This document shows positions 1-8,360 of a stretch of DNA of 64,000 nt, one piece after another. A program made the position numbers and the translations under genes. The stretch spans positions 1 to 64,000 of the forward strand of contig RFSV01000001.1 of the NCBI GenBank assembly GCA_009923785.1, written 5' to 3'. The stretch's first letter is position 1. Every line of letters begins with the position of its first letter. The notes beneath the pieces were generated by a model. It worked only from the letters and a program-made list of their open reading frames with translations, did no database searches and was not told where the DNA came from. Source of the stretch: Acidimicrobiia bacterium (lineage in GTDB: Bacteria > Actinomycetota > Acidimicrobiia > Acidimicrobiales > Ilumatobacteraceae).

Positions 1-373
1 CCTCGTAGGTCAGGGTTTTTTGCGGACTCATCCAAGGAAGGATCAAACGGCGAGTCCAGGTGTGCAACGGGGGGTCGGAACTGATCGGCGGAACGCCGTA
101 GGGCAGAACTTGGGGAACAGGTTGTCCATCAGCGGTCGCTGGAGGAGGGACGACGGCGATCCCGCCACCAGACGGGAACTTCTCGATGTCGCGAGCGATG
201 GCTGTGACATCGGCGTAACGCGTCGGGTTGTACGAACCACCCCACCGATCACTGTGCGCGATCGGACACCGTTGGCGCAGTTCGTCCCAGATGGGATACG
301 GGTCGTCGACGTACGCCTGATCAAAGATGTCGTAATCGGTCGTCCAATCGGACACCGGGGTGCTCTCGGCCAT
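1..373 (-). CDS. Cytochrome P450, N-terminal part (runs off the left edge)
   Basis: I translated this partial frame directly: ATG at 373-371 and about 124 codons open to the window edge. The product begins MAESTPVSDWTTDYD and has a bacterial P450 N-terminus: DDPYPIWDELR, a beta-sheet stretch around GGSYNPTRYADV, and then ISSDPPLHTWTRR. The His-x-x-x-Arg of the last motif is the C-helix heme-propionate contact of P450s. The heme Cys lies outside the window. A strong AGGAGGG ribosome site lies inside the end of the hydrolase gene upstream, whose stop is one base before this ATG, so the two are translationally coupled. It probably acts as a soluble monooxygenase in the catabolic operon 3233-1; the substrate cannot be told. 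Confidence 0.85.
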   Translation of the reverse strand, partial: MAESTPVSDWTTDYDIFDQAYVDDPYPIWDELRQRCPIAHSDRWGGSYNPTRYADVTAIARDIEKFPSGGGIAVVPPPATADGQPVPQVLPYGVPPISSDPPLHTWTRRLILPWMSPQKTLTYE

Positions 374-374
374 G

Positions 375-1202
375 TCAGCCCTCCTGGTCAGACTGTAGAA
401 CGAAGTCGGTGAATTCAGCGACCAGACGGGGCCAGAACGCCGAGGGATAGTCGTGCCCCATTCCGTCGATCACCACCAGGCGAGCCCCCGGTACGACCTC
501 GGCGGTTCGACGGCCACCCGAGATGTCGATCAGCGTGTCGGCGGTTCCGTGGATCACCAGAAAGGGGACATCGACGTGAGCGAGGCGGCTCGACCGGCTT
601 CCGTCCCGTCGAGCGGCCTGGTACTGGCGCGCCACTCCGTCGGGGCGACAGGCCCGATCGAACAGCTGGCCGGCCAGCTCTTTTTGGACGTCCCACTCGA
701 CGTGGCCCGGGCTGCCCCACACGCGCTGCCCAGCAAGATGTGCCTCGATCGCCGTCTCCCGGTCGGCGGAGCCGGGTGTGAGAAGGAGGCGTCTGGCCTC
801 CTCACTTGGGCGGCCCACGTCAGAATCACCAGTGGTCGACATGACCGATGTGCCAGACAACAGTCGGGTCGAATACTCGATGGCCACGGTTTGGACGATC
901 ATTCCTCCGAGTGAGAAGCCCATGGTGTGGAATCGGTCGGCCCCGATGGCGTCGGCGACGGCGACGACATCGGATGCCATCTCCGACAGGGTGTACCCAG
1001 CAGTGCCATCGGACGACAGACCGACGTCACGATTGTCGAATCGGACCACCCGAAATCCGGCCGCCACGAAGGAGTGGCACATGTCCTCTCGGAAACTGAG
1101 GCATTGATTTCCGAGGCCATTGACGAGAATCAGCACTGGTGACTCGACGTGCCCGAACACCTCGAAATGTAGTTCGATCTCGCCATTTTTCGCCCTCGGC
1201 AT
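375..1202 (-). CDS. Alpha/beta-hydrolase
   Basis: 275 aa from ATG 1202, chosen because an AGGAG site precedes it and the upstream gene stops one base before; a longer reading would run deep into that gene. The fold signature is clear: oxyanion region VNGLGNQ, nucleophile elbow GFSLGG (Ser97), acid in HGTADTLID and the catalytic His in GMGHDYP. Family members are esterases, lactonases or C-C bond hydrolases, and the exact reaction cannot be assigned. It is the third gene of a tight leftward operon (SDR, LLM oxidoreductase, hydrolase, P450), which suggests stepwise breakdown of an organic substrate such as a terpenoid, steroid or xenobiotic (inference). Confidence 0.85.
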   Translation of the reverse strand: MPRAKNGEIELHFEVFGHVESPVLILVNGLGNQCLSFREDMCHSFVAAGFRVVRFDNRDVGLSSDGTAGYTLSEMASDVVAVADAIGADRFHTMGFSLGGMIVQTVAIEYSTRLLSGTSVMSTTGDSDVGRPSEEARRLLLTPGSADRETAIEAHLAGQRVWGSPGHVEWDVQKELAGQLFDRACRPDGVARQYQAARRDGSRSSRLAHVDVPFLVIHGTADTLIDISGGRRTAEVVPGARLVVIDGMGHDYPSAFWPRLVAEFTDFVLQSDQEG

Positions 1203-1203
1203 C

Positions 1204-2277
1204 TCAAGCTCCTGGATTGGCGGCCAAGTGGTCGAATCGTCCCGAGATACGACGAGCTCCGTATTCCTGCACGATGGGCTCGAGGTCGGCCGGACTCGCT
1301 CCATGCAAAATGACGCCGTCAGCTCCGAGATCGAATTGCTCGTTGATCTTGTCGACACATCGAGATGGCGATCCGGTGGCCGCCGGCTCCAGCCATTCAG
1401 AAGGAATCAATGTCGCCACGTGCTCCAATTCTTGCGTGGTCGCCGTGTTGTCGAGTGCGCCGCGAAACCCTCGCACGAACTCATCGGATCGAAAGCGCTC
1501 CAGCGGTGCTCGATCCCATCGATTCGTCTCGACCATCAGATCTCCGTAGGCCTGTAGGTACGTCGCCAGTCGTCCGACGGTCTTTTTCAACCGGACGTCC
1601 TCAGGAATGTGATCTCCGATCGTCGCGAAGCACGACCAAACTCTCACGGCATCGGGGTCGCGTCCGGCCCTTTCGGCGGACTCCTTCACGGTGCGAACAC
1701 ACCTCGCCAAAGTCTCGTCGGTGAAAAACGTATGGAGGATCACACAGTCGAAAGCTCGTCCGGCGAGTTCCAGCGTGTTCGGTCCGAAGGCTGTGATCCC
1801 GAGTGGAATTTTCTCGTCGAAGGACGGATCGAGGGCCAGAACCGGATATTTCCCGGCCGGCCCGTCGTGACCGAGGATCACTTCACCAGCGAAAAGGCGA
1901 CGCATCAGGCCTGCGAAGTCCTCCATCTGCGCGGTGGTGATCTTGGCCATCCCGAAGGCGTCGAACAAGGGGCCGATCCCTCGTCCGAGACCCAGACAAA
2001 AGCGGCCTTCGGTGAGTCGATGCATCGTGGTGGCGTAACTCGCTGTGACCAAAGGATGGCGAGTGTTGTGATTCGTCGCAGCAGTGGCGATTCCGAGGGT
2101 CGTCGACACGGCTCCGACCGCGCCCGACAGGGTCACGGCTTCCTTGATGTTGAATCGCTCCGAAATGAAGCAAGCTCCCAGTCCGAGTCGCTCGGCATCG
2201 GCGATTTCGTGGAGAAGCTCGCGAGGACTACGAGGCGCGCCAGGAAGGGTGTAGAAACCCAATTCGTTGTAAGTCAT
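1204..2277 (-). CDS. LLM-class F420-dependent oxidoreductase
   Basis: 357 aa. I prefer ATG 2277 (MTYNELGFYTLPG) because GGGAG lies 8 nt upstream; a GTG at 2295 would overlap the preceding stop by 4 nt and add six residues. The protein is a luciferase-like TIM barrel: the ERLGLGACFISERF strand-helix near the N-terminus, TAATNHNTRHP, and EGRFCLGLGRG typical of F420-binding members. The C-terminal part ends with the cofactor-channel region GADGVILHG. Such enzymes transfer hydride from F420H2 (or use FMNH2) to small organic substrates. It lies between an SDR and a hydrolase in a catabolic operon. It is one of three LLM genes in the window; the others are at 22797 and 58519. Confidence 0.85.
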   Translation of the reverse strand: MTYNELGFYTLPGAPRSPRELLHEIADAERLGLGACFISERFNIKEAVTLSGAVGAVSTTLGIATAATNHNTRHPLVTASYATTMHRLTEGRFCLGLGRGIGPLFDAFGMAKITTAQMEDFAGLMRRLFAGEVILGHDGPAGKYPVLALDPSFDEKIPLGITAFGPNTLELAGRAFDCVILHTFFTDETLARCVRTVKESAERAGRDPDAVRVWSCFATIGDHIPEDVRLKKTVGRLATYLQAYGDLMVETNRWDRAPLERFRSDEFVRGFRGALDNTATTQELEHVATLIPSEWLEPAATGSPSRCVDKINEQFDLGADGVILHGASPADLEPIVQEYGARRISGRFDHLAANPGA

Positions 2278-2291
2278 GTCGTCATCTCCCG

Positions 2292-3233
2292 TCACTCACT
2301 CGACAACTCGAAACCGTCGAGCAAATGTCGCATAGCCGGTGAACGGAACGGATCGATGTCTCGTTCACCACCGTGCAACATCGATTCGGTGTTGTCGCGT
2401 ATGTCTTCGGCTGTCGCCTCTCGGTTTCGGTATCCAGCGGCCATTCGCAGTCCGACCCCTGCCTGCCAACCGGCTCCGACACTGATCACTTGACCGGACA
2501 ACTCGCACGTTTCATGCGCGAGGAAGACCACGAGCGGAGCCACGAGAGCTGGATCCAACCAGGCGCCGAGTTCGTCCGACCACGGAATGGGCCCGAACGG
2601 TGTGCCGGGCCGTGTCTTGGCGTACGGGACGACGACGTTGCACGAGATTCCGACGCCGCGTCCCTCGCTGGCCATCCCGAAGGTCAGTCCGATGGTGCCC
2701 ATCTTGGCCATGGCGTAGACGGCTCCTTGGGGGACCCCACCGAAAGCAGCACCCGACGACACGTTCACGAAGCGCCCGAAGCGCTGCGTGGCCATGTGCC
2801 GCCACGCCGGCCGCGAAACGTTGAGTGCACCACGTAACTGAGTGTCGATCAGCGCATCGACACTCTCATCGGGAAAGTTGCCGAAGTCATCCATACGAAC
2901 TTGCCCGGCATTGTTCACGACCACGTCGATTCGACCGAAATTGTCGAGGGCGCAGTCCACGATCGATCGACCACCTTCTGCGGTACTGACAGTGTCGTAG
3001 TTGGCGACGGCGCGACCTCCGGCGGCCCGGATTTCCTGCACCACGTCATCGGCCGGGTTGGTGAGCGGATTTTCAGCTCGACCATCGGTGTCGGACAACC
3101 CGACTCCGAGATCGTTGACGACGACGGCCGCGCCGCGCGCTGCCAATGCCAGCGCGTAGTCTCGGCCGAGGTTTCGTCCGGCGCCTGTCACGACGACAAC
3201 TCGATCGTCGAAGCGCATTGCGTCAGTGGTCAT
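2292..3233 (-). CDS. Short-chain dehydrogenase/reductase (17-beta-HSD4-like)
   Basis: 313 aa, starting at ATG 3233 behind GAGGGTGCGAG. It has a classical SDR core: TGAGRNLG for NAD(P) binding (residues about 16-23), the VVNDLG turn seen in peroxisomal multifunctional type 2 and HSD17B4-like enzymes, NNAG, a catalytic Ser in NVSSGA and the YAMAK Tyr/Lys pair. The C-terminus is about 50 residues longer than a minimal SDR. The family mostly oxidises 3-hydroxyacyl-CoA or steroid alcohols. It is the first gene of the leftward operon SDR-LLM-hydrolase-P450, so its promoter must lie in the 136-bp divergent spacer 3234-3369. Confidence 0.87.
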   Translation of the reverse strand: MTTDAMRFDDRVVVVTGAGRNLGRDYALALAARGAAVVVNDLGVGLSDTDGRAENPLTNPADDVVQEIRAAGGRAVANYDTVSTAEGGRSIVDCALDNFGRIDVVVNNAGQVRMDDFGNFPDESVDALIDTQLRGALNVSRPAWRHMATQRFGRFVNVSSGAAFGGVPQGAVYAMAKMGTIGLTFGMASEGRGVGISCNVVVPYAKTRPGTPFGPIPWSDELGAWLDPALVAPLVVFLAHETCELSGQVISVGAGWQAGVGLRMAAGYRNREATAEDIRDNTESMLHGGERDIDPFRSPAMRHLLDGFELSSE

Positions 3234-3357
3234 CTCGCACCCTCACCGGGCGTTGGCCAGAAAGGGTCGACCGTCGGGCAGACCGTAACGAACGAAGAGG
3301 CCGTGGGCATGCTCAACTTTCGCACAATCCGATCCTGAGACGGGCCTCGTCGATCGC

Positions 3358-3363
3358 TACAGT
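3358..3363 (+). promoter_or_regulatory. -10 element TACAGT for a leaderless transcript
   Basis: TACAGT ends 6 nt before GTG 3370 and no Shine-Dalgarno lies between them, the arrangement repeated across this window. Confidence 0.55.
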
Positions 3364-3369
3364 CGGCCC

Positions 3370-4401
3370 GTGGGTACGTCGTCCGCCGTCGTCATTCCGT
3401 GCTCCGACGTCGCGGCCGAGGTCGACTACTTCGTCGCCTTGGGTTGGAGGGTTCTCCAGGTGTTTCCGGCCGACGATCCGCGACAGGTCATCCTCGACGG
3501 ACACGGAATCAGGCTTCTCGTGCGACGTGGGCCAGGCGGTCCGCTACGCCTCAGTGTGTCGGGCGGGGTCGATTGCTCCTCCGCTTCACCCTCGGGAGTC
3601 GTCATCGAGGCGAACACCGCAGTTGCCGCGATCCCGCCACTGAATTCGAAGTTCTCCCTGACGAGTGGCGACGAACCCTGGCACGTCGGTAGAGCCGGAA
3701 TGCACTACCGAGATCTCGTGCCCGATCGACAAGGTGGATCGGTGATCGCATCACACATCCGCATTCCCGAGGGAGGACCGGTCCCGGACTACCCGCATTT
3801 CCACGACGTCGTCTTCCAGCTCATCTTCTGTCACAAGGGTTGGGTTCGCCTGGCCTACGAGGGTCAGGGAGAACCTTTCGTACTTCAGGCCGGAGAATGC
3901 GTCACACAACCACCGAAGATCCGCCACCGCGTTCTCGAGAGTTCCGACGACCTGCACGTCATCGAAGTCGGGTTTCCGGCCGAGCACATGACGACGGCCG
4001 ATCACGATTTCGACTTCGCAGCATTCCCTGTCGATCCGGATCGACGATGGGACGGGCAGCAGTTCCTTCGCTACACGAATGACGTCAATTCTTGGTCGGT
4101 CCTCGGCAACGGAATACGCGTCTCTGACACCGGCGTAGCGAAGGCCACTTCGGATCGAGCCGACGTTCGTCTCGTGGAAATGTCCGAGGGCTCCAGCCAT
4201 GCCGTGACGACGGTTCCCAATGCACTTTTTTCGATGGTCGTCGTTCTCGCGGGAGAAGTCACCGGAAAGCTCGAGAGCGGGAACGACATGGGCCGACTGG
4301 GCGAAGGAGCCACAGTCGTGATTCCGGTGGAATCAGGCGCGAGTTTCACCGCCGAGAAGTCGTCGAAGCTGCTCCTCGTCGAGATCGATACCGCCCTCTG
4401 A
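3370..4401 (+). CDS. VOC-like domain fused to a double cupin
   Basis: 343 aa from GTG 3370, a leaderless-type start. Residues 1-60 resemble half of a glyoxalase/VOC module (VIPCSDVAAEVDYFVALGWRV followed by strands). Residues about 95-210 form a cupin: the HFHDVVFQL and IRHRV histidines could bind metal, with the PPKIRHRVLE strand closing the barrel. Residues 260-343 form a second cupin-like barrel (VVLAGEVTGKL ... LLLVEID) without evident metal ligands. No function can be assigned; cupins of this size include dioxygenases and isomerases. It is divergent from the catabolic operon and convergent with the sulfatase, and its stop abuts the sulfatase stop as TGATCA. Confidence 0.75.
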   Translation: MGTSSAVVIPCSDVAAEVDYFVALGWRVLQVFPADDPRQVILDGHGIRLLVRRGPGGPLRLSVSGGVDCSSASPSGVVIEANTAVAAIPPLNSKFSLTSGDEPWHVGRAGMHYRDLVPDRQGGSVIASHIRIPEGGPVPDYPHFHDVVFQLIFCHKGWVRLAYEGQGEPFVLQAGECVTQPPKIRHRVLESSDDLHVIEVGFPAEHMTTADHDFDFAAFPVDPDRRWDGQQFLRYTNDVNSWSVLGNGIRVSDTGVAKATSDRADVRLVEMSEGSSHAVTTVPNALFSMVVVLAGEVTGKLESGNDMGRLGEGATVVIPVESGASFTAEKSSKLLLVEIDTAL

Positions 4402-6681
4402 TCACTGGCGACCTCGAGTCATCCGAGCCTCCGATGCTGCGGCATCGGCATCGTGCTGTCGACTGATGATGGAGATGACAAGCTCGCGCAGTCGGCCGGA
4501 GAAGGGATAGCCATCACGGCGCTCCGCATAAGCAAGTGCGACGGGTGAACCATGGTCATAGGCAATGGAGGGACCGACTGAACTCATCGTCCGCATGACG
4601 AAGGGCACGTCGAGTGAGCCCACGTCGACGCCGTCGATGGTCAGGGTCGCTGTTCCCGTTTTCGCCTGGCGGCGGAACCGGACGGACAGAACGTGGTCGC
4701 CAGCTCCGATCGTCTTCGAAGATTCGACGACGTGATGTTCGCCGAAGATGTTGTAATCGAAGACGAGCCGATCGCGGTCGACGAACAGGCTCAGACCGGA
4801 GTTCTCAGTTCCGGTGGCGTACAACACTCCCCCGTCGCCGGTATTCATCGTGACCCTGGCGTCCATGTCCCAACTGCGTCCACCGATTGCTGGAGACGCC
4901 TGGGCCGGAAGCGGACTCATGGGCGGTCGGTATCGGTAGACCCGATCGATCGGGTGAGGAGAGTGCTCGGCGAATCGGATGCTCATCAACTCCAAGCCGC
5001 GGTCGTCGAGAGGAAGAACACCTTCACGCTCGGCTTCGGTCCACCAAAGGTCGACGAGATTCGCCAGTCTCTCCGGTTCGGCGTGAGCCAGATCGACCAC
5101 TTCGGATCGGTCGACGGCGACGTGATACAGCTCCCAGCGGTCGTTGTCGAAACTCTGTCCGATTTCATGTCGGGTGACGGCCTTCCAGCCGTCGGCGTAA
5201 ATGGCGCGGTGTCCATGCATCTCGAAATACTGAACCGTCTTTTGTGATGGTGCATCGGCATGTCCGAACGAATAGTTCATGGCTGTTCCCGTCACGGGTA
5301 ATTGATCCACTCCCCGATACGTCATCGGAGCCGTGACCCCGGCCGCATTCAGAATCGTCGGCACGACGTCGTTCACGTGGTGGAACTGATCTCGAAGTCC
5401 ACCTCGTTCGTCGATGCCACGTGGCCAACGCACGATGAAGGGAACGTGCACTCCCCCTTCGTGGGTGTTCTGTTTGTACCACTTGAACGGTGAATTACCG
5501 ACCTGCGCCCAGCCCCACGGATAGTTGCTGTGCGAATGAGGGCCGCCGATTTCGTCGATGCGATGGATGGCTTCGTCGGGGGTCTCGATCAGGAAATTGA
5601 AGAACTTCATCTCGTGCAGAACACCGAAAGGGCCTCCTTCCTGACTGGCCCCGTTGTCCGCGAGAAGAACGACCATCGTGTTCTCGGCTATGCCGAGATC
5701 GTCGAGGGAGTCGAGGAGACGGCCGATCTGTGCATCAGTGTGATCGAGGAAGGCGGCGAAGGCTTCCTGCAGACGACACGCCAGATCCCGTTGGTTGTCG
5801 GTCAGATCGTCCCATGCTTCGACTCCAGGATTACGTGGCGCGAGACGAGTGTCCGGAGGAATGACTCCGAGTTCCTTTTGTCGGGAGAACCACCGGTCGC
5901 GCCAGACGTCCCATCCTTCGTCGAACACTCCTCGATACTTCGACAAATACTCGTCGGGCGCCTGATGCGGTGCATGGGTCGCGCCGAACGCGAGATACAT
6001 GAAAAATGGTCGGTCCGGTCGCACGCCGATCGAATCGTGGACGAACTCGACGGCCCTGTCGACGAGATCCTCGGACAGGTGATAACCGTCTTCTGGCTTC
6101 CCAGGTGGTTCGATCCAATGGTTGTCGTACACCAGCTCGGGATGAAACTGGTCGGTCTCACCGTCGAGGAACCCGTAGAAACGATCGAAGCCTCGCTGCA
6201 CCGGCCATTGATCGAATGGCCCGGCCTGCGAACACTCGGTCATCGGACAGAGGTGCCACTTCCCGAGAGCGAAGGTTGCGTACCCATTGTCACGCAGCAT
6301 CTCGGCGATCGTGGCGGCACGAGGTGATATCCGACCTCTCATGTGCGGAAAACCCGAATTGAAATTGGAGATCGAACGCATACCGACGGCGTGGTGGTTA
6401 CGCCCCGTCAACAGTGCAGCCCGTGTGGGGGAACAAACGGGAGTGACATGGAAGTTCGTGTACCGCAGGCCATCAGCAGCGAGTCGATCGATGTTCGGCG
6501 TGTCGATGGTCGAACCGAAACAACCGAGATGTGAAAAACCGAGATCGTCGAGAAGAATCACCACCACGTTCGGTGCCCCTGCAGACGGCTGCGGACGGCT
6601 CGGCCACCAGGCCTCGGACTCGCCGAGTGTCCGACCGATGCGCCCTTCGAATTCCGGTTCGTAGACCTCGTTACCCACCAT
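4402..6681 (-). CDS. Arylsulfatase-type sulfatase
   Basis: 759 aa. The N-terminal alkaline-phosphatase-like domain has VVVILLDDLG metal ligands (Asp45, Asp46) and the sulfatase signature CSPTR with Cys83, the residue oxidised to formylglycine. It also has TGRNHHAVG, GKWHL, and LLADNG for the remaining metal ligands. Residues from about 600 form a beta-rich module resembling a concanavalin/laminin-G sandwich (VDRDRLVFDYN, LTIDGVDVG). There is no signal peptide, so it is probably cytosolic and would hydrolyse organic sulfate esters imported into the cell. ATG 6681 has a GGGAGG site, unlike the leaderless genes around it. No dedicated formylglycine-generating enzyme is visible here. Confidence 0.9.
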   Translation of the reverse strand: MVGNEVYEPEFEGRIGRTLGESEAWWPSRPQPSAGAPNVVVILLDDLGFSHLGCFGSTIDTPNIDRLAADGLRYTNFHVTPVCSPTRAALLTGRNHHAVGMRSISNFNSGFPHMRGRISPRAATIAEMLRDNGYATFALGKWHLCPMTECSQAGPFDQWPVQRGFDRFYGFLDGETDQFHPELVYDNHWIEPPGKPEDGYHLSEDLVDRAVEFVHDSIGVRPDRPFFMYLAFGATHAPHQAPDEYLSKYRGVFDEGWDVWRDRWFSRQKELGVIPPDTRLAPRNPGVEAWDDLTDNQRDLACRLQEAFAAFLDHTDAQIGRLLDSLDDLGIAENTMVVLLADNGASQEGGPFGVLHEMKFFNFLIETPDEAIHRIDEIGGPHSHSNYPWGWAQVGNSPFKWYKQNTHEGGVHVPFIVRWPRGIDERGGLRDQFHHVNDVVPTILNAAGVTAPMTYRGVDQLPVTGTAMNYSFGHADAPSQKTVQYFEMHGHRAIYADGWKAVTRHEIGQSFDNDRWELYHVAVDRSEVVDLAHAEPERLANLVDLWWTEAEREGVLPLDDRGLELMSIRFAEHSPHPIDRVYRYRPPMSPLPAQASPAIGGRSWDMDARVTMNTGDGGVLYATGTENSGLSLFVDRDRLVFDYNIFGEHHVVESSKTIGAGDHVLSVRFRRQAKTGTATLTIDGVDVGSLDVPFVMRTMSSVGPSIAYDHGSPVALAYAERRDGYPFSGRLRELVISIISRQHDADAAASEARMTRGRQ

Positions 6682-6723
6682 CTTGCGCCTCCCGACACAA
6701 TTGACAATAGCCCTGCCACTACC

Positions 6724-6729
6724 TACTCT
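6724..6729 (+). promoter_or_regulatory. -10 element TACTCT for a leaderless transcript
   Basis: TACTCT sits 6 nt before ATG 6736 in the 54-bp spacer divergent to the sulfatase gene; no ribosome site intervenes. Confidence 0.55.
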
Positions 6730-6735
6730 TCGCCC

Positions 6736-7473
6736 ATGTCGTCACGTCCGGTCGCAGTGATTGCCGATGCGCGTTTCTACGTGGGTCCCGAGCTCTGTCG
6801 ACATCTGGCTGCTCGAGGTTTCGACATGGTGGTGGGAGACCCCACCGACGCACTCGTCGAGGAAATCCGCTCCCATGGAGTGCAGATCGTTCCGGTGCCG
6901 GGAGGATCGTCCCTCGACGAGACAGCTTGCTCACATCTCGTATCCGTGGCCATCGAACATTTCGGTCGCATCGATTCGGCCGTGATGTTCTCGGGGGACA
7001 TTGTCACTGGCCCTTTCGTGCATTCGACCATCGATCACCTTCGCCGCGTCGTATCGGGCTGTCTCGAAGCTCCCTACCATTTCCTCCGAGCCCTCACTCC
7101 CCTCATGGCTGATCAGGGATCCGGACAGGTCCTCGTCATCACCAGTGCGGCTGGGGCGCGCCCAACCCCGGATGCACCCCTGTATTCGGCGGTACGAGCC
7201 GGCGCCACCATGCTCGTGAAGAACGTTGCTGCCGAAGTTGCCTCGCATGGAGTGCAGGTCAATGCTGTCGGAACCAACTTCATGGACTTTCCCGGATTCT
7301 TGTCGGCCACCGGCGCGACCGACCCGGCAATTCGAGCTCGAATCGAAGCGCGGGTTCCCATGCGTCGGCTCGGCACCATGGAAGAATTTGCCGCGTTCTG
7401 CATGGTCTTCCTCGACGGTTCGAGTCGATTCACCACGGGTCAGTTCGTCGCCTACGCCGGAGGTTGGGCCTAG
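6736..7473 (+). CDS. SDR-fold protein with degenerate active site
   Basis: 245 aa and SDR-like throughout, but three hallmarks are altered. The glycine-rich TGxxxGxG is replaced by ADARFYVG, NNAG by FSGD, and the catalytic YxxxK by YSAVR, so the Lys is Arg. The Ser in ITSAAGA remains, and the C-terminus (FTTGQFVAYAGGWA) is normal. It is likely a weak or inactive reductase, or a structural partner. It lies 28 bp before an SDR with an intact Tyr/Lys pair at 7502, so an active/inactive heteromeric pair is possible (inference). ATG 6736 is a leaderless-type start. Confidence 0.8.
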   Translation: MSSRPVAVIADARFYVGPELCRHLAARGFDMVVGDPTDALVEEIRSHGVQIVPVPGGSSLDETACSHLVSVAIEHFGRIDSAVMFSGDIVTGPFVHSTIDHLRRVVSGCLEAPYHFLRALTPLMADQGSGQVLVITSAAGARPTPDAPLYSAVRAGATMLVKNVAAEVASHGVQVNAVGTNFMDFPGFLSATGATDPAIRARIEARVPMRRLGTMEEFAAFCMVFLDGSSRFTTGQFVAYAGGWA

Positions 7474-7490
7474 TCCCTCGTCATCCGAGT

Positions 7491-7496
7491 TACCCT
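7491..7496 (+). promoter_or_regulatory. -10 element TACCCT
   Basis: TACCCT is 5 nt upstream of ATG 7502 and supports that start over an in-frame extension into the preceding gene. Confidence 0.45.
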
Positions 7497-7501
7497 GTGG
7501 C

Positions 7502-8356
7502 ATGACTCAACGAACTGCCATCGTGACCGGTGCAGCAGGAGGTTTGGGGCGGGCCCTCGCCCAAGCACTCATCGAGCGAGGTAGCAATCTCGTGGTGGTC
7601 GACTCCGATTCGTCGGTGGAAGACTTGACTTCGGGACGGGCCGATCAGGTTCTCGCGCGAGTTGCCGACGTGACCGACGACAGCCAGCTCACCGCACTCG
7701 TCGCTGATGCCGTCGATCGATTCGGATCCATCGATCTGTGCATCAACAATGCCGGCCGCGTCGACTACGCCCCGATGGATCTCGATGCGGCGCAGGCGGC
7801 CGACATCTTCGAGTCACTCTGGAGGGTCAACACTCGGGCCTGTTACATGCTCGGCCGCCTCGTCATTCCTCACATGATCGAGGCCCAACACGGGCATCTG
7901 ATCAACATTTCGACCGACCACGTGCACACGTGTGGATACCCGAACGCCCTTCCACACGAGGACTCCTCCTCATGTCCGTGGGCATCCGCGCCACGTCGAC
8001 CTCTCGGCGGCGATGCGTTCGACGCTTACGACGCCAGCAAATGGGCTCTCAACGGTCTGACTCAGGTCTGGTCCCAGGCGCTGAAGCGTCACGGAATTCG
8101 CGTCAACAACATCTGCCTCGGCGCAACGGACACACCCATGATTCGACAGGCGATGACCGACCTTCGTGGAACGCCGCCGACCCCTGACGACATCGCAGGT
8201 TGGATGAAGCCCGATGAAATCGCGGACCTGATTCTCGAACTTCACGACGAGGGCCCGTCGGGTCGAACCGGAGACAACGTCGGCATCTGGGTTGGCCATC
8301 CGGTGACTCTCCCGCCCGCACACCCTGTCCTCGATCGGTCCCATCGCGTACGCTGA
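7502..8356 (+). CDS. Short-chain dehydrogenase/reductase
   Basis: 284 aa from ATG 7502 (MTQRTAIVTGAAGGLG). It is an intact classical SDR: TGAAGGLG dinucleotide motif, NNAG, catalytic Ser in NISTDH and YDASK. An insertion of about 25 residues (GYPNALPHEDSSSCPWASAP and following) separates Ser from Tyr, longer than in minimal SDRs, and may form a substrate lid. The cofactor turn VVDSDS carries an acidic residue, which favours NAD. It follows the degenerate SDR and precedes a Rieske oxygenase by 4 bp, so the three may act in one catabolic route. Confidence 0.87.
   Translation: MTQRTAIVTGAAGGLGRALAQALIERGSNLVVVDSDSSVEDLTSGRADQVLARVADVTDDSQLTALVADAVDRFGSIDLCINNAGRVDYAPMDLDAAQAADIFESLWRVNTRACYMLGRLVIPHMIEAQHGHLINISTDHVHTCGYPNALPHEDSSSCPWASAPRRPLGGDAFDAYDASKWALNGLTQVWSQALKRHGIRVNNICLGATDTPMIRQAMTDLRGTPPTPDDIAGWMKPDEIADLILELHDEGPSGRTGDNVGIWVGHPVTLPPAHPVLDRSHRVR
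8349..8354 (+). promoter_or_regulatory. -10 element TACGCT inside the end of the SDR gene
   Basis: TACGCT ends 6 nt before GTG 8361 and overlaps the last codons of the upstream SDR, so the Rieske gene may have its own leaderless transcript. Confidence 0.45.
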
Positions 8357-8360
8357 CGCC

